Shown in pieces: positions 56,839 to 64,000 of a DNA stretch of 64,000 bases. The position numbers and the translations under genes were made by a program. Under the pieces are notes generated by a model, which saw only the letters and a program-made list of their open reading frames with translations, searched no databases and was not told the origin of the DNA. Positions within the stretch are counted from its first letter, which is position 1. Each line of letters starts with the position of its first letter. The DNA is from Nitrococcus mobilis Nb-231 (GTDB lineage: Bacteria > Pseudomonadota > Gammaproteobacteria > Nitrococcales > Nitrococcaceae), in the NCBI RefSeq assembly GCF_000153205.1, contig NZ_CH672427.1:1537057-1601056 (forward strand), written 5' to 3'.

Positions 56839-57675
56839 TCATTTGATAAAATGCGAACCGGTCACGTTGTGCTGAAAACCGGCGTTGCTGCCGTGCGAGT
56901 TAGCACCATGCGGACTGGAAACGCCCTCGGCCTGCACCTGCACCCCTTTGGCACCGGAGGCGCCTCCTTGAAGCCCCTCTTCGGCGCCCTCGCGGGCCGC
57001 AGCGCCGGCTTCCCGGGCCCGGCGCACCGTCCAGTCCCGCGCCGGCCCCAGCCGCTCGTTCTCTATTCGAGTCGCGGGAAGCACTGCCGCCAAAGCGGCG
57101 CCGAGCGCTAACCCGGCGCCGGCCACGATCATCGGGTATTCACTAGCTAAACCATGGGCTTGCTCGATCGACCGCCGCGTCCACTCGGCCGCGTCACGAC
57201 CGACCTCGCTTACCCGCTCTCGGACATCATCTACCGCTTCGCCGCCGCGTTCTCTCCATTCGCGACCCTGCGCTTTCGCCATCCTGAGTCGCTCCGCAGC
57301 CTCTTCGCTCGCTCGGCTAGCCGCGCTGGCGGTCTTGCGACGCATCTTGGAAAGCCCCCCAGCCGAGAGGCCGGCCGCTCGGCCATTATTGCTTTGAGAG
57401 CAGGCGGTCCAGGCGAGGCCAACGGCGGCTAGCGTAATCGGCAGCGGATTGTCGAGCGCGGAGTCACGTAGGCTGCGCAAGAACTCTGCACCACTGTCAC
57501 CACGCAGACGATCCATCGCCACCTGCACCAGCCCCTCCATAGAAACCCGCTCCTCAAGCTCGGACAATGTCTTATCCAGTGCGGCCCGGTTAGCAGCGAG
57601 CATGGATTCAATGGTATCGATGTCGGCGTTCGCCTCGGCGCGCGCTGCATGCCGCTCAGTCGTTTCTCTATTCAT
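56839..57675 (-). CDS. DUF3618 family protein
   Basis: A 278-residue protein with an N-terminal DUF3618 region (TERHAARAEANADIDTIESM; LDKTLSELEERV). A first hydrophobic segment follows (NPLPITLAAVGLAWTAC), then a long charged coiled coil, a second glycine-rich hydrophobic segment (IVAGAGLALGAALAAVLPA) and a Gly/Ala/His-rich tail. Probably membrane-attached. Its ATG overlaps the stop of the upstream holin-like gene by four bases (ATGA), so it is the last gene of a three-gene operon. Function unknown; envelope stress is inferred from its partners. Confidence 0.8.
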   Translation of the reverse strand: MNRETTERHAARAEANADIDTIESMLAANRAALDKTLSELEERVSMEGLVQVAMDRLRGDSGAEFLRSLRDSALDNPLPITLAAVGLAWTACSQSNNGRAAGLSAGGLSKMRRKTASAASRASEEAAERLRMAKAQGREWRERGGEAVDDVRERVSEVGRDAAEWTRRSIEQAHGLASEYPMIVAGAGLALGAALAAVLPATRIENERLGPARDWTVRRAREAGAAAREGAEEGLQGGASGAKGVQVQAEGVSSPHGANSHGSNAGFQHNVTGSHFIK

Positions 57676-58115
57676 CGCGTATGCTCCTGTATTAGTCGGC
57701 GGTCCTCTTTAAGGGATGCCGCTGTATGCTCCGGCGCGAGTTGCTTAGCATTGAGCTTTGCGCGACCCACCATCAAAAAGATGAGAGCCACAATCGCCGC
57801 CGCGCCTCCGACTATGAGCGCTGAGAGCCACGGCGCCAACACATGGGTGAGCCCCAGCACGCCGGCCACCAGCAGCACGGTCAAAGCGGGTATACCGAAC
57901 ACAGCCCCGATGATCAGAGAAACGGCCCCGGTTTGAACCTGGACTACTTTCTGCGAGATCTCCGCCCTGACGAGACTCGCCTCGTTATGCACTAAACTGG
58001 TTGTTTCCTGCAGAAGATCGGAGAAAAGTCGCATAATAGAGGGATTGTTGGGCTTGATCTCGCGCAGGGGTTCCGGCGAAACTTTCGGCTGCTCTTTATA
58101 GGCCTGCTGTACCAT
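57672..58115 (-). CDS. YqjE/phage holin superfamily III-like membrane protein
   Basis: A 147-residue protein of the PF07332-type (YqjE, Act_holin III) group. An amphipathic N-terminus (IMRLFSDLLQETTSLVHNE) precedes two membrane helices (GAVSLIIGAVFGIPALTVLL and the segment near ALIVGGAAAIVALIF). Despite the family name such genes are usually chromosomal stress genes, paired with YqjD-like proteins, and not phage genes. Its start overlaps the hemerythrin stop by one base (TAATG) and its stop overlaps the DUF3618 start. Confidence 0.82.
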   Translation of the reverse strand: MVQQAYKEQPKVSPEPLREIKPNNPSIMRLFSDLLQETTSLVHNEASLVRAEISQKVVQVQTGAVSLIIGAVFGIPALTVLLVAGVLGLTHVLAPWLSALIVGGAAAIVALIFLMVGRAKLNAKQLAPEHTAASLKEDRRLIQEHTR

Positions 58116-59080
58116 TAGCGAGTCTCCTGTGAATGTGCGGATAAGGGTTGGATCACGGCTGGCTTTGAGGTCGCCGGCGGCGCAGGCGTTCCGGGCAAAA
58201 CTACATTCTCGCTACCGTCTTGTGCCGGGCGCGTAGAGGGCTGCGCGGTGGCCTTGAGGAAACGGGTCAAGAGAAAGCCCGCCGCGATTGCGCCGCCTAG
58301 CAACAGCGCTGGATGTCGCTCAGCGTTGGCCCGCGCCTCCTGCAGCAAACCATCGATATCGCCGTCGGTGAGGCGGCTCGAGAACCGATTCAGGCCGTTC
58401 GCAGCTGTGCGCAGGTACTGCGAAAGCCGCTCCTGGTCCTGCTTTTCCAGATTGTCGCTGGTCTCATACAACGCATCGGCGGCCCGTCGTGCCTGCTCCG
58501 CGGCGACTCCCGCTCCCTGCGCGACCGCCGCCTCCCCCTGCTCTCCCATCTTGCGGGCATATTCGTAAGCTTGCTCCGATGTTTGCGCGGCCGCCTGTTC
58601 CGCTGCGCCGTTCCTCCTATTATGCTGCGCTTCCATACGCTCGCCCTGCCTGGAGAGGTCCGCTTTTCGCGCGGCCATCCGCTCCAAAAGCGCTCCCTGC
58701 GCTTCCTGGGTCAAAAGAGTTCGCATCCTCGGGAAAAGCTCACGCTCCTCTTTTTTAATATGGTGCTCAACCTCGTTATTGAGCGCATCTAAACTCCGTG
58801 CCCACGAATCGGAACCAGGTATCATTTGCTCCAGCTGCGACAACAGCAATCGAACCTTTTTATGTTCAGCGATGCACTCATCAACGCACAGATCCTTTCC
58901 TCCAGAGCCATGCAGCGCTGGATAAAAAAGCTCTTCTTCGATCTGGGCATGGATCTCAAGCTCGTCTTTAAGCTCCCGAAAAAGTTGATGCTGCTCCGCG
59001 CTTTCTCTCGCCCTGCGCAGTTGGTTTAGCCGCTGAATGGCCTGCTGGTGGTCATCGTGTAACAATTGAGTAATTTCCAT
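58115..59080 (-). CDS. Hemerythrin-domain protein with tail anchor
   Basis: A 321-residue two-part protein. Residues about 1-150 form a four-helix hemerythrin-like domain with candidate di-iron ligands His8, His44, Glu48, and the later His and Glu residues in AEHKKV and EHHIKKEERELFP. The rest is an Ala/Gln/Glu-rich coiled coil ending in a glycine-containing hydrophobic segment (HPALLLGGAIAAGFLLTRF), like a DUF883 tail anchor, then a Pro-rich tail. It would place an oxygen-, NO- or iron-sensing domain at the inner membrane. First gene of the hemerythrin-holin-DUF3618 operon. Confidence 0.83.
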   Translation of the reverse strand: MEITQLLHDDHQQAIQRLNQLRRARESAEQHQLFRELKDELEIHAQIEEELFYPALHGSGGKDLCVDECIAEHKKVRLLLSQLEQMIPGSDSWARSLDALNNEVEHHIKKEERELFPRMRTLLTQEAQGALLERMAARKADLSRQGERMEAQHNRRNGAAEQAAAQTSEQAYEYARKMGEQGEAAVAQGAGVAAEQARRAADALYETSDNLEKQDQERLSQYLRTAANGLNRFSSRLTDGDIDGLLQEARANAERHPALLLGGAIAAGFLLTRFLKATAQPSTRPAQDGSENVVLPGTPAPPATSKPAVIQPLSAHSQETR

Positions 59081-59213
59081 GAGCTATTCTCCGTCCGCCA
59101 GGAATAAACTGCGTTTGTCTCATCTGCATATGCGTTATAGAGAAAAAGATTCGAATTAAGTTCCCGGAGCGGAGAACAAATCGATTTTATGTCACCAAAA
59201 CATAAATTCCCGT

Positions 59214-59700
59214 CTAATTCTTTGGTTTCCTGACAAACAACTTTGGGCGCACAACGCGCCAAGAGTGTAATGCCTGCAACGGAGTCTGGTGTTTCAGTGC
59301 GCGTTGCGGCAAGTGCTCATTGTAGAGCTTCACATAGTGCTCGATGGTCATTTGCAAATCCTCGCCTGAACGAAAGTGCGTAGTAGCGAGAACGTCGCTG
59401 ATACGCCCGCCGAATCGCTCCACCATACTGTGGGTCTGTGGATAGCGGGGCTAGATCAGACGGTGCTCAATGTCGAGCTTCGCGCACTGGCGATCAAAGA
59501 CATGCTCGCCCGCGGGCTTTTTCCCTGGGCTGTGAGCGATCGGTTGTGCACTCGCGCTCACGCCACTTGCGCACGGTGGGTGCGGCAACTCCATAAAGCC
59601 GAGCCAGAGTCTGATCGCTTTGGTCCGGCGCTTCGGCCTTGATCTCCACGCGAGTGCGCAGCGTGGTGCGAACCAGGGGGTGTAAAGTGAGAGGCACCAT
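59214..59700 (-). pseudogene. IS481-family transposase relic
   Basis: The N-terminal helix-turn-helix (LTLHPLVRTTLRTRVEIKAE; LARLYGVAAPTVRKWRE) is followed after a frameshift by FDRQCAKLDIEHRLI. An in-frame TAG comes next, then PRYPQTHSMVERFGGRISD with the C-terminal DDE glutamate and YNEHLPQRALKHQTPLQAL. The first two catalytic aspartates lie in a deleted middle. Around 490 bases remain of a gene near 1 kb. No element ends recognised. Confidence 0.75.
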
Positions 59701-60050
59701 CGGGCTCCAAGGTGTCGGTAGAGTTGTCTCATCGCACACGGTCCACGCACAAACGCCAGCCCCTCTGCCTAATAGGATCGCACGGAACCCGACACTAAAA
59801 GCCGGCATCTTTGCTGTCGAAATCCAGGGTCGAAGTCAGAATTTTTCGAAACGGCTTTTATGCAAAAACTAAAGATAAAAATAATTAATTTATATGCACG
59901 TTAGAAAACTCTCAATAACTGCGGACAATAGCGTGATGGCTGGTAGCCAAGGCCGCTCGCCGATCATTCGCACAGTAGCTGCCGCCCCCACCGCTCCGAT
60001 GCATTCTCGTGAAACGCGTTTAAGGAGAACGCACCCATGTAGGGGGTGAA
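59701..60050. other. Intergenic, AT-rich in part
   Basis: Contains an AT-rich tract around 59860-59915. No gene recognised. Lies between the IS481 relic and the 3' end of the BrkB-type gene. Confidence 0.35.
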
Positions 60051-61034
60051 TCAGCCAGGCTTCTCTCCGATCGTATCGGCGGCATGCGCCCCGCGCTTGC
60101 CCATCGGCTGCGGCCGGCCTCGAGTTGTATCGCGGGCGGTCTGATGTTCCTCCTCAGAGTTGAGCTCCGCGCCTAGCAGCACTACGAAGGCGGATAGCCA
60201 AAGCCAGGTCAGAAGGATAATGACGGCGCCAAGTGAGCCGTAGGTCTCGTTGTAGCTGCCGAAATTGCGTGTGTAAAACGAAAAAGCAAAGGAGCCGGCA
60301 ATCCAGAGCAGCGTCGCGACCACCGCTCCTACGCTTACCCACCGCCAGCGCGGCTGGGTACGGCTCGGCGCATACCGGTAGATGAGGGCAAGACTGGCTA
60401 TGGCCACCACGAACAGAAGCGGCCAGCGCAGCCAAATTACCGCGGTCTTGGTCACTGCCCCAAGGCCGAGGCTGCCCAGTAGCGCCGGTATAGCCGCAAT
60501 CATGCCAAGCGCCGCAATCATGACTAAGACTAAGCCGATGGTGAGGATGAGCGCGACGAGATTGAGCTTGATAAAGCCGCGTTTTTCCTCTTCGTCGTAG
60601 ACCATGTTCAGCCCTTCAATCAGCGCCTTCATCCCTTTCGATGCGCTGTAGACGGCGAGCAGCACGCTGCCGAGCGCCGCCAAGCTTACTGCACCACCGG
60701 AGGCTGAGGCGACCTTCGTTGCTTGGCTTTTGATGATCGCTGCTGTCTGATCCGGCAGCATCCCACTAACCGATTGGATCTGCTGCATGACCTGCTGCGG
60801 GTCTGAGACAAGACCCCAGATCGAGATGATCGCCGCTAATGCGGGAAACAATGCCAGCATGGCGTAGAAGGCCACCCCAGCCGCAGCCATGGACAGATGG
60901 TCATTGCTGATCTCGCTTTTTGTGCGCAACAAGATGTCGCGCCACCCGGCCTTTGGAATCTCCCTCAGCCGCTCGGCTTGGCGCCCTCGCGCTCTCTCTG
61001 TTGCTGCTGTTCTAGCCATTACGCTCATCCGCAC
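60051..61034 (-). CDS. YihY/BrkB family membrane protein
   Basis: A 327-residue inner-membrane protein of the YihY/BrkB family (once misnamed ribonuclease BN). Segments ISNDHLSMAAAGVAFYAML, SASKGMKALIEGLNMVYDEEE and YNETYGSLGAVIILLTWLWL are characteristic. Six hydrophobic stretches are seen, with basic N- and acidic/basic C-terminal tails. ATG 61034 is used; an ATG at 61019 (MARTAATERARG) is an alternative. Function unsettled; stress-related partners nearby (hemerythrin operon) are suggestive only. Confidence 0.88.
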   Translation of the reverse strand: MRMSVMARTAATERARGRQAERLREIPKAGWRDILLRTKSEISNDHLSMAAAGVAFYAMLALFPALAAIISIWGLVSDPQQVMQQIQSVSGMLPDQTAAIIKSQATKVASASGGAVSLAALGSVLLAVYSASKGMKALIEGLNMVYDEEEKRGFIKLNLVALILTIGLVLVMIAALGMIAAIPALLGSLGLGAVTKTAVIWLRWPLLFVVAIASLALIYRYAPSRTQPRWRWVSVGAVVATLLWIAGSFAFSFYTRNFGSYNETYGSLGAVIILLTWLWLSAFVVLLGAELNSEEEHQTARDTTRGRPQPMGKRGAHAADTIGEKPG

Positions 61035-61350
61035 TAAATCCGTTGCCTACGACAGGCTATTAGATGCCTGCTTAATCAAGGTAGCCTTACAGACCGCCGG
61101 CTTGCCGCCAGGCTTCTTCCCGGAACCCTGCTACTAATCTAGGAACATGAGCTGTTAGTTTAGTTCCCGGCACGAGGGTATCTTCCAAGCGCATGCCTCG
61201 ATCGGTGCGCGCGAAGGGAAGATAGCGGGCCATGTGATGCCGAGCTCGGTGCTCCCGTGCAAAGGAAGCTGGATTATCCGGCAAGAGCGGTCGGCACCAG
61301 AGCATGCCCGCGCCGCGCTTCCCGCCAGAACGGAGAATGTTGCACGCTAT
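61035..61350. other. Intergenic, no gene recognised
   Basis: Gap between the BrkB-type gene and the target duplication of the ISAs1-family element. A 72-codon frame on the minus strand has no family resemblance. Confidence 0.3.
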
Positions 61351-61360
61351 GCCTACCGGT
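61351..61360 (+). repeat. Target site duplication of ISAs1-type element, left copy
   Basis: GCCTACCGGT, identical to the ten bases at 62561-62570 directly beyond the other end. Confidence 0.92.
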
Positions 61361-61419
61361 CAGGGCTGTTCAATGCTGAGAGAATGATGCAGATTGTCTT
61401 GTAACCTGCAGGATTAATA

Positions 61420-62545
61420 GTGATACCCATGCAGCTCAAGGCTTACCTACCAGCGATTCCCGATCATCGCCGGGCTCAGGGCCGGATGTATGACCTAACT
61501 CACCTTCTGCTGTTCAGCATCCTGGCCGTGGTCTCGGGCGCGACCTCTTACCGAAAGATCCAACGATTCATGGATGCTCACCGTGAACGCCTGAACGCTC
61601 TGTGCCAACTGCACTGGAAGCGCGCGCCGGTCCATACCTCCATTCGCTACGCCCTCCAGGGCTTGGATGCCAAAGCCGGCGAGCTTGCCTTCCATCGCCA
61701 TGCCTCTGGTCTGGACGGCGAGGGAGCGCAGCACGCTAGTATCGCCATGGACGGCAAGACCCTGCGCGCGGCAGTTTCGATCACTTCGAGGACCGCAAGG
61801 CCGCTCAGGTACTCAGCGCACTGGCCACTGAGAGCACCCTTGTGCTCGGCCACGTGTGGATCACCGATGAGGAGGGCGAGAAGCATCACGAGATTCAGGC
61901 CGCCCAACAGCTGATTGAAGCGCTTGGATTATCGGGTCGTCTATTCACCCTGGATGCGCTCCACACCCAAAAAAAACCACCGAGCTCGTGATCGCCACGG
62001 GTAACCACCTGCTCGTCCAACTCAAACGCAACCAGCCCTTGCTCCACGATGCGATGGTCGAATACACGCGTGGTCATCCCTTCGTGGATGAGCATCACAC
62101 TCATGAGATCGGCCGACGCAATCGGATCGAGAAGCGCGCCGTCCATGTCTGGCACCTGCATCCGAGCCTGGGCAGCGCACCCTGGTACGACCATTTCCGC
62201 GCGCTGATCCGCGTACAGCGTCATACCGAACGCTTCGATACCCGGCTGAGAGACTGGCGCGTCTCCAAAGAGTGCGCCTACTACCTCTGCGACCTCGTGT
62301 TGCCCGCCGCGCGGTTCAGCGAAGCTATTCGCAACCATTGGCGTGTCGAAAACCGCGCACACTACGTACGCGATACCCGATTCCAGGAAGATGCCAGCCG
62401 CATTCGTCGCAACCCCTGCACCTTCGCACTGCTCCGCTCTTTCGCACTCAACCTCATGCGCTTCAATCGCGTGGAGAATATCAGCCAAGGTCTCTACGAC
62501 AATGCGCTGTGCCTCGATCGGGTGCTGGCCTATGAGGGACTGTAG
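61420..62545 (+). pseudogene. ISAs1-family transposase with two frameshifts
   Basis: Reads MQLKAYLPAIPDHRRAQGRM through MDGKTLR in frame one. An extra GC pair near 61768 moves the sense frame to GSFDHFEDRKAAQVLSALAT and LFTLDALHTQKK. An A8 run at 61969-61976 then shifts to TTELVIATGNHLLVQLKRNQ and on to the stop at 62545. The catalytic aspartates (MDGKT; LDALHT) and the C-terminal NHWRVEN/HYVRD segment are all present across frames. The A8 run contains an A_AAA_AAA heptamer at which a -1 slip would restore the frame exactly; the GC insertion has no such remedy. Confidence 0.88.
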
Positions 62546-62560
62546 CATTGAACAGCCCTG
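62544..62560 (-). repeat. Right terminal inverted repeat of ISAs1-type element
   Basis: Exact inverted copy of 61361-61377. It begins within the stop region of the transposase gene. Confidence 0.92.
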
Positions 62561-62570
62561 GCCTACCGGT
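62561..62570 (+). repeat. Target site duplication of ISAs1-type element, right copy
   Basis: GCCTACCGGT, matching 61351-61360. Confidence 0.92.
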
Positions 62571-62811
62571 AGTGTCGGCAAACCATACGTACACGTAATT
62601 AGCGTGCTGAAGCTAAGCCGGTATCTTGGCCCCGAGGCTCGCGGAGGTGGCTCGCCGCGAGAGGCAGGAACTTTCGTTCGCTTTCAAGAAATAGAACTGA
62701 AGAAGGTTATTTGTATACAGTCGCCCCTCCTGGGTTGCCCTGAAATCCCACGGCTGTAGTACAAGCGTTGTTTCTTCGGGAGCACACGACCTGCGCGCGG
62801 ACTTGGGTTGC

Positions 62812-63999
62812 TCAGAGGCGCTCTAATGCCAAAGCAATGCCCTGCCCCCCACCGATGCACAACGTAACCACTCCACGGCGAATGCCATCACGCGCCATCG
62901 AGTGCAGTAGCCGGGTGGTAAGGATCGCGCCGGTCGCGCCGATGGGATGGCCGTGCGCGATGGCGCCACCGTCGACGTTGACGATTTCTTCGGAGAGCCC
63001 CAAATCACGGGTGACCGCGATCGCGATGGCGGCGAACGCTTCGTTGATCTCGATGCGTTCGATCTCCCCAATCGTCCAACCGGCCCGTGCCAATGCTTGC
63101 TTCACTGCGGGCACCGGGGCCAGCCCGAAGAAACCCGGCTCCATCGCGCCGATGCCGTAACTGACTAGCCGGGCCATAGGCTCGAGGCTCTGCCGCTCGG
63201 CCCAGCCGCGCTCGGCCACTAGCATGGCCGCCGCCGCACTGTTCAGTCCCGGTGCGTTGCCGGCCGTGATGGTGCCTTCCTTGCGAAAAGCCGATCGTAG
63301 TTTGGCCAAACCGGCCAGCGTCGTATCCGGACGGTTCGCCTCATCCCGAACAAAAGTCAGCGTTTCCCTTTTGCCCGGTACTTCCACCGGTACGATCTCG
63401 GTCTCGAACCGACCGGCCGCCTGCGCCTCACCAAAGCGCTGTTGACTGCGCAGCGCCCAGGCATCCTGCTGCTCACGGCTGATCGCGTATTCTTGCACCA
63501 GATCCTCGGTATGCCAGCCGGAATGCTGCTCGGAGAAGGCGTCGTTGAGACCGTCGCGCAGCATACTGTCATGGATCTGCGCTGGACCCATCCGATGGCC
63601 CCAGCGGCCATCGAGATCAACATACGGTGCCTGATCCATATTCTCCATGCCGCCGGCAATGGCGCAATCGACCAGCCCCAGCATCACCTCCTGGGCGGCA
63701 CTCACGATTGCCTGCGCACCCGAACCACAGACGCGATTGACGGTCATTGCCGGCACCTCAACCGGCAACCCGCCGTTAATCGCCGCTTGTCGCGCTGGGT
63801 TCATCTTCGCCCCGGCCTGCACGACTTGGCCCATGACCACGCTGTTAACCGCCTGGCCCTCCAGGCCCGCACGCTGCAGACAACCGCGAATCGCTACCGC
63901 GCCGAGTTCCGGAGCCGGTATATTTTTTAAGGTGCCGCCGTAAGCACCGATTGCGGTGCGCACCGCTTTACAGATAACCACTTCGGTCGATCCATTCAT
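62812..63999 (-). CDS. Acetyl-CoA acetyltransferase (thiolase)
   Basis: Thiolase of the AtoB/PhaA type, which condenses two acetyl-CoA to acetoacetyl-CoA or cleaves 3-ketoacyl-CoA. The nucleophile Cys is in NRVCGSGAQ near residue 90. His is in GHPIGATGA, and the second active-site Cys in LCIGGGQGIA near the end; GGMENMDQAPY is typical. ATG 63999 at the window edge matches the family N-terminus (MNGSTEVVICKAVRTAIG), giving 395 residues, so the gene appears complete. It could have served PHA synthesis with the now-broken phaB/phaC, or fatty-acid and amino-acid breakdown. Confidence 0.92.
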   Translation of the reverse strand: MNGSTEVVICKAVRTAIGAYGGTLKNIPAPELGAVAIRGCLQRAGLEGQAVNSVVMGQVVQAGAKMNPARQAAINGGLPVEVPAMTVNRVCGSGAQAIVSAAQEVMLGLVDCAIAGGMENMDQAPYVDLDGRWGHRMGPAQIHDSMLRDGLNDAFSEQHSGWHTEDLVQEYAISREQQDAWALRSQQRFGEAQAAGRFETEIVPVEVPGKRETLTFVRDEANRPDTTLAGLAKLRSAFRKEGTITAGNAPGLNSAAAAMLVAERGWAERQSLEPMARLVSYGIGAMEPGFFGLAPVPAVKQALARAGWTIGEIERIEINEAFAAIAIAVTRDLGLSEEIVNVDGGAIAHGHPIGATGAILTTRLLHSMARDGIRRGVVTLCIGGGQGIALALERL

Positions 64000-64000
64000 C

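Larger units (their letters stand above)
61361..62560 (+). mobile_element. ISAs1-family insertion sequence, 1200 bp
   Basis: A precisely bounded element: 17-base perfect terminal inverted repeats CAGGGCTGTTCAATGCT at 61361-61377 and, inverted, at 62544-62560, enclosed by a perfect 10-base target duplication. Size, repeat length and duplication fit the ISAs1 family. The perfect duplication implies a fairly recent insertion, even though the transposase gene inside is broken. Confidence 0.93.

Noticed and set aside
57672-58115. Prophage interpretation of the holin-family gene
   Set aside because: No phage structural, lysis or integrase genes nearby; this family is usually chromosomal (YqjE-like) and here sits in a stress operon.

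Overview
The window is GC-rich bacterial DNA, gene-dense on both strands. The gene content (oligoribonuclease, TmcA, NhaB, a DUF1631 protein, FbaB-type class I aldolase, a Hut pathway with HutF, hopanoid C-3 methylase) points to a gammaproteobacterium, perhaps an aerobic Chromatiales/Ectothiorhodospiraceae-like lineage. That placement is inferred from gene families, not from a marker gene. I saw no rRNA, tRNA or CRISPR array.

Layout. 1-8.5 kb: a partial patatin-like lipase, a secreted protein, an MsbA-type ABC exporter, panE-tmcA and orn. 8.7-12.2 kb: an EAL fragment and the ergothioneine genes egtD and egtC-egtB. 12.2-19 kb: a DUF1631 regulator-like protein, fbaB, nhaB, nadC and a VOC protein. 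19-23.6 kb: histidine degradation, hutI-hutU divergent from hutF. 23.8-26.3 kb: a dead IS1634-family element next to a broken AraC-type regulator. 26.7-33.8 kb: a phosphonate cluster (CDP-alcohol phosphatidyltransferase, flippase-like protein, 2OG-Fe(II) oxygenase, nucleotidyltransferase, PEP mutase fused to a second nucleotidyltransferase, phosphonopyruvate decarboxylase, AEP aminotransferase). Together these could build 2-aminoethylphosphonate, activate it with CTP and place it on a membrane lipid. 34.6-36.1 kb: hopanoid C-3 methylase HpnR. 36.2-42 kb: an SBP56/methanethiol oxidase gene with a membrane partner, then the E1 alpha, E1 beta and E2 genes of a branched-chain 2-oxoacid dehydrogenase. 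42-47.7 kb: HtpX, a DNA polymerase X relic, an M20 peptidase, a CocE/NonD hydrolase and a DUF883 protein.

47.8-51.4 kb is a wrecked polyhydroxyalkanoate locus: a frameshifted phaB-like reductase and a phaC split in two by a 2.2 kb element. The element carries a large serine recombinase, a small overlapping gene and an HTH/RHH regulator between terminal inverted repeats. 51.6-56.8 kb: a 1656-residue CheB-CheR-PAS-histidine kinase-receiver protein followed by a 79-residue protein resembling a kinase dimerisation helix. 56.8-59.1 kb: a tightly overlapping operon of hemerythrin, YqjE/holin-like and DUF3618 envelope-stress proteins. 59.2-62.6 kb: an IS481 relic, a BrkB/YihY membrane protein, and a 1200 bp ISAs1-family element with perfect ends and a 10 bp target duplication but a broken transposase. 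The window closes with a thiolase.

The accessory parts (23.8-26.3, 33.9-34.5, 43, 47.8-51.4, 59.2-62.6 kb) hold many pseudogenes and IS relics. The phosphonate and hopanoid genes lie among them, so lipid-tailoring functions were probably acquired or reshuffled here. Start codons were chosen from Shine-Dalgarno spacing and family N-termini and are the least certain coordinates.
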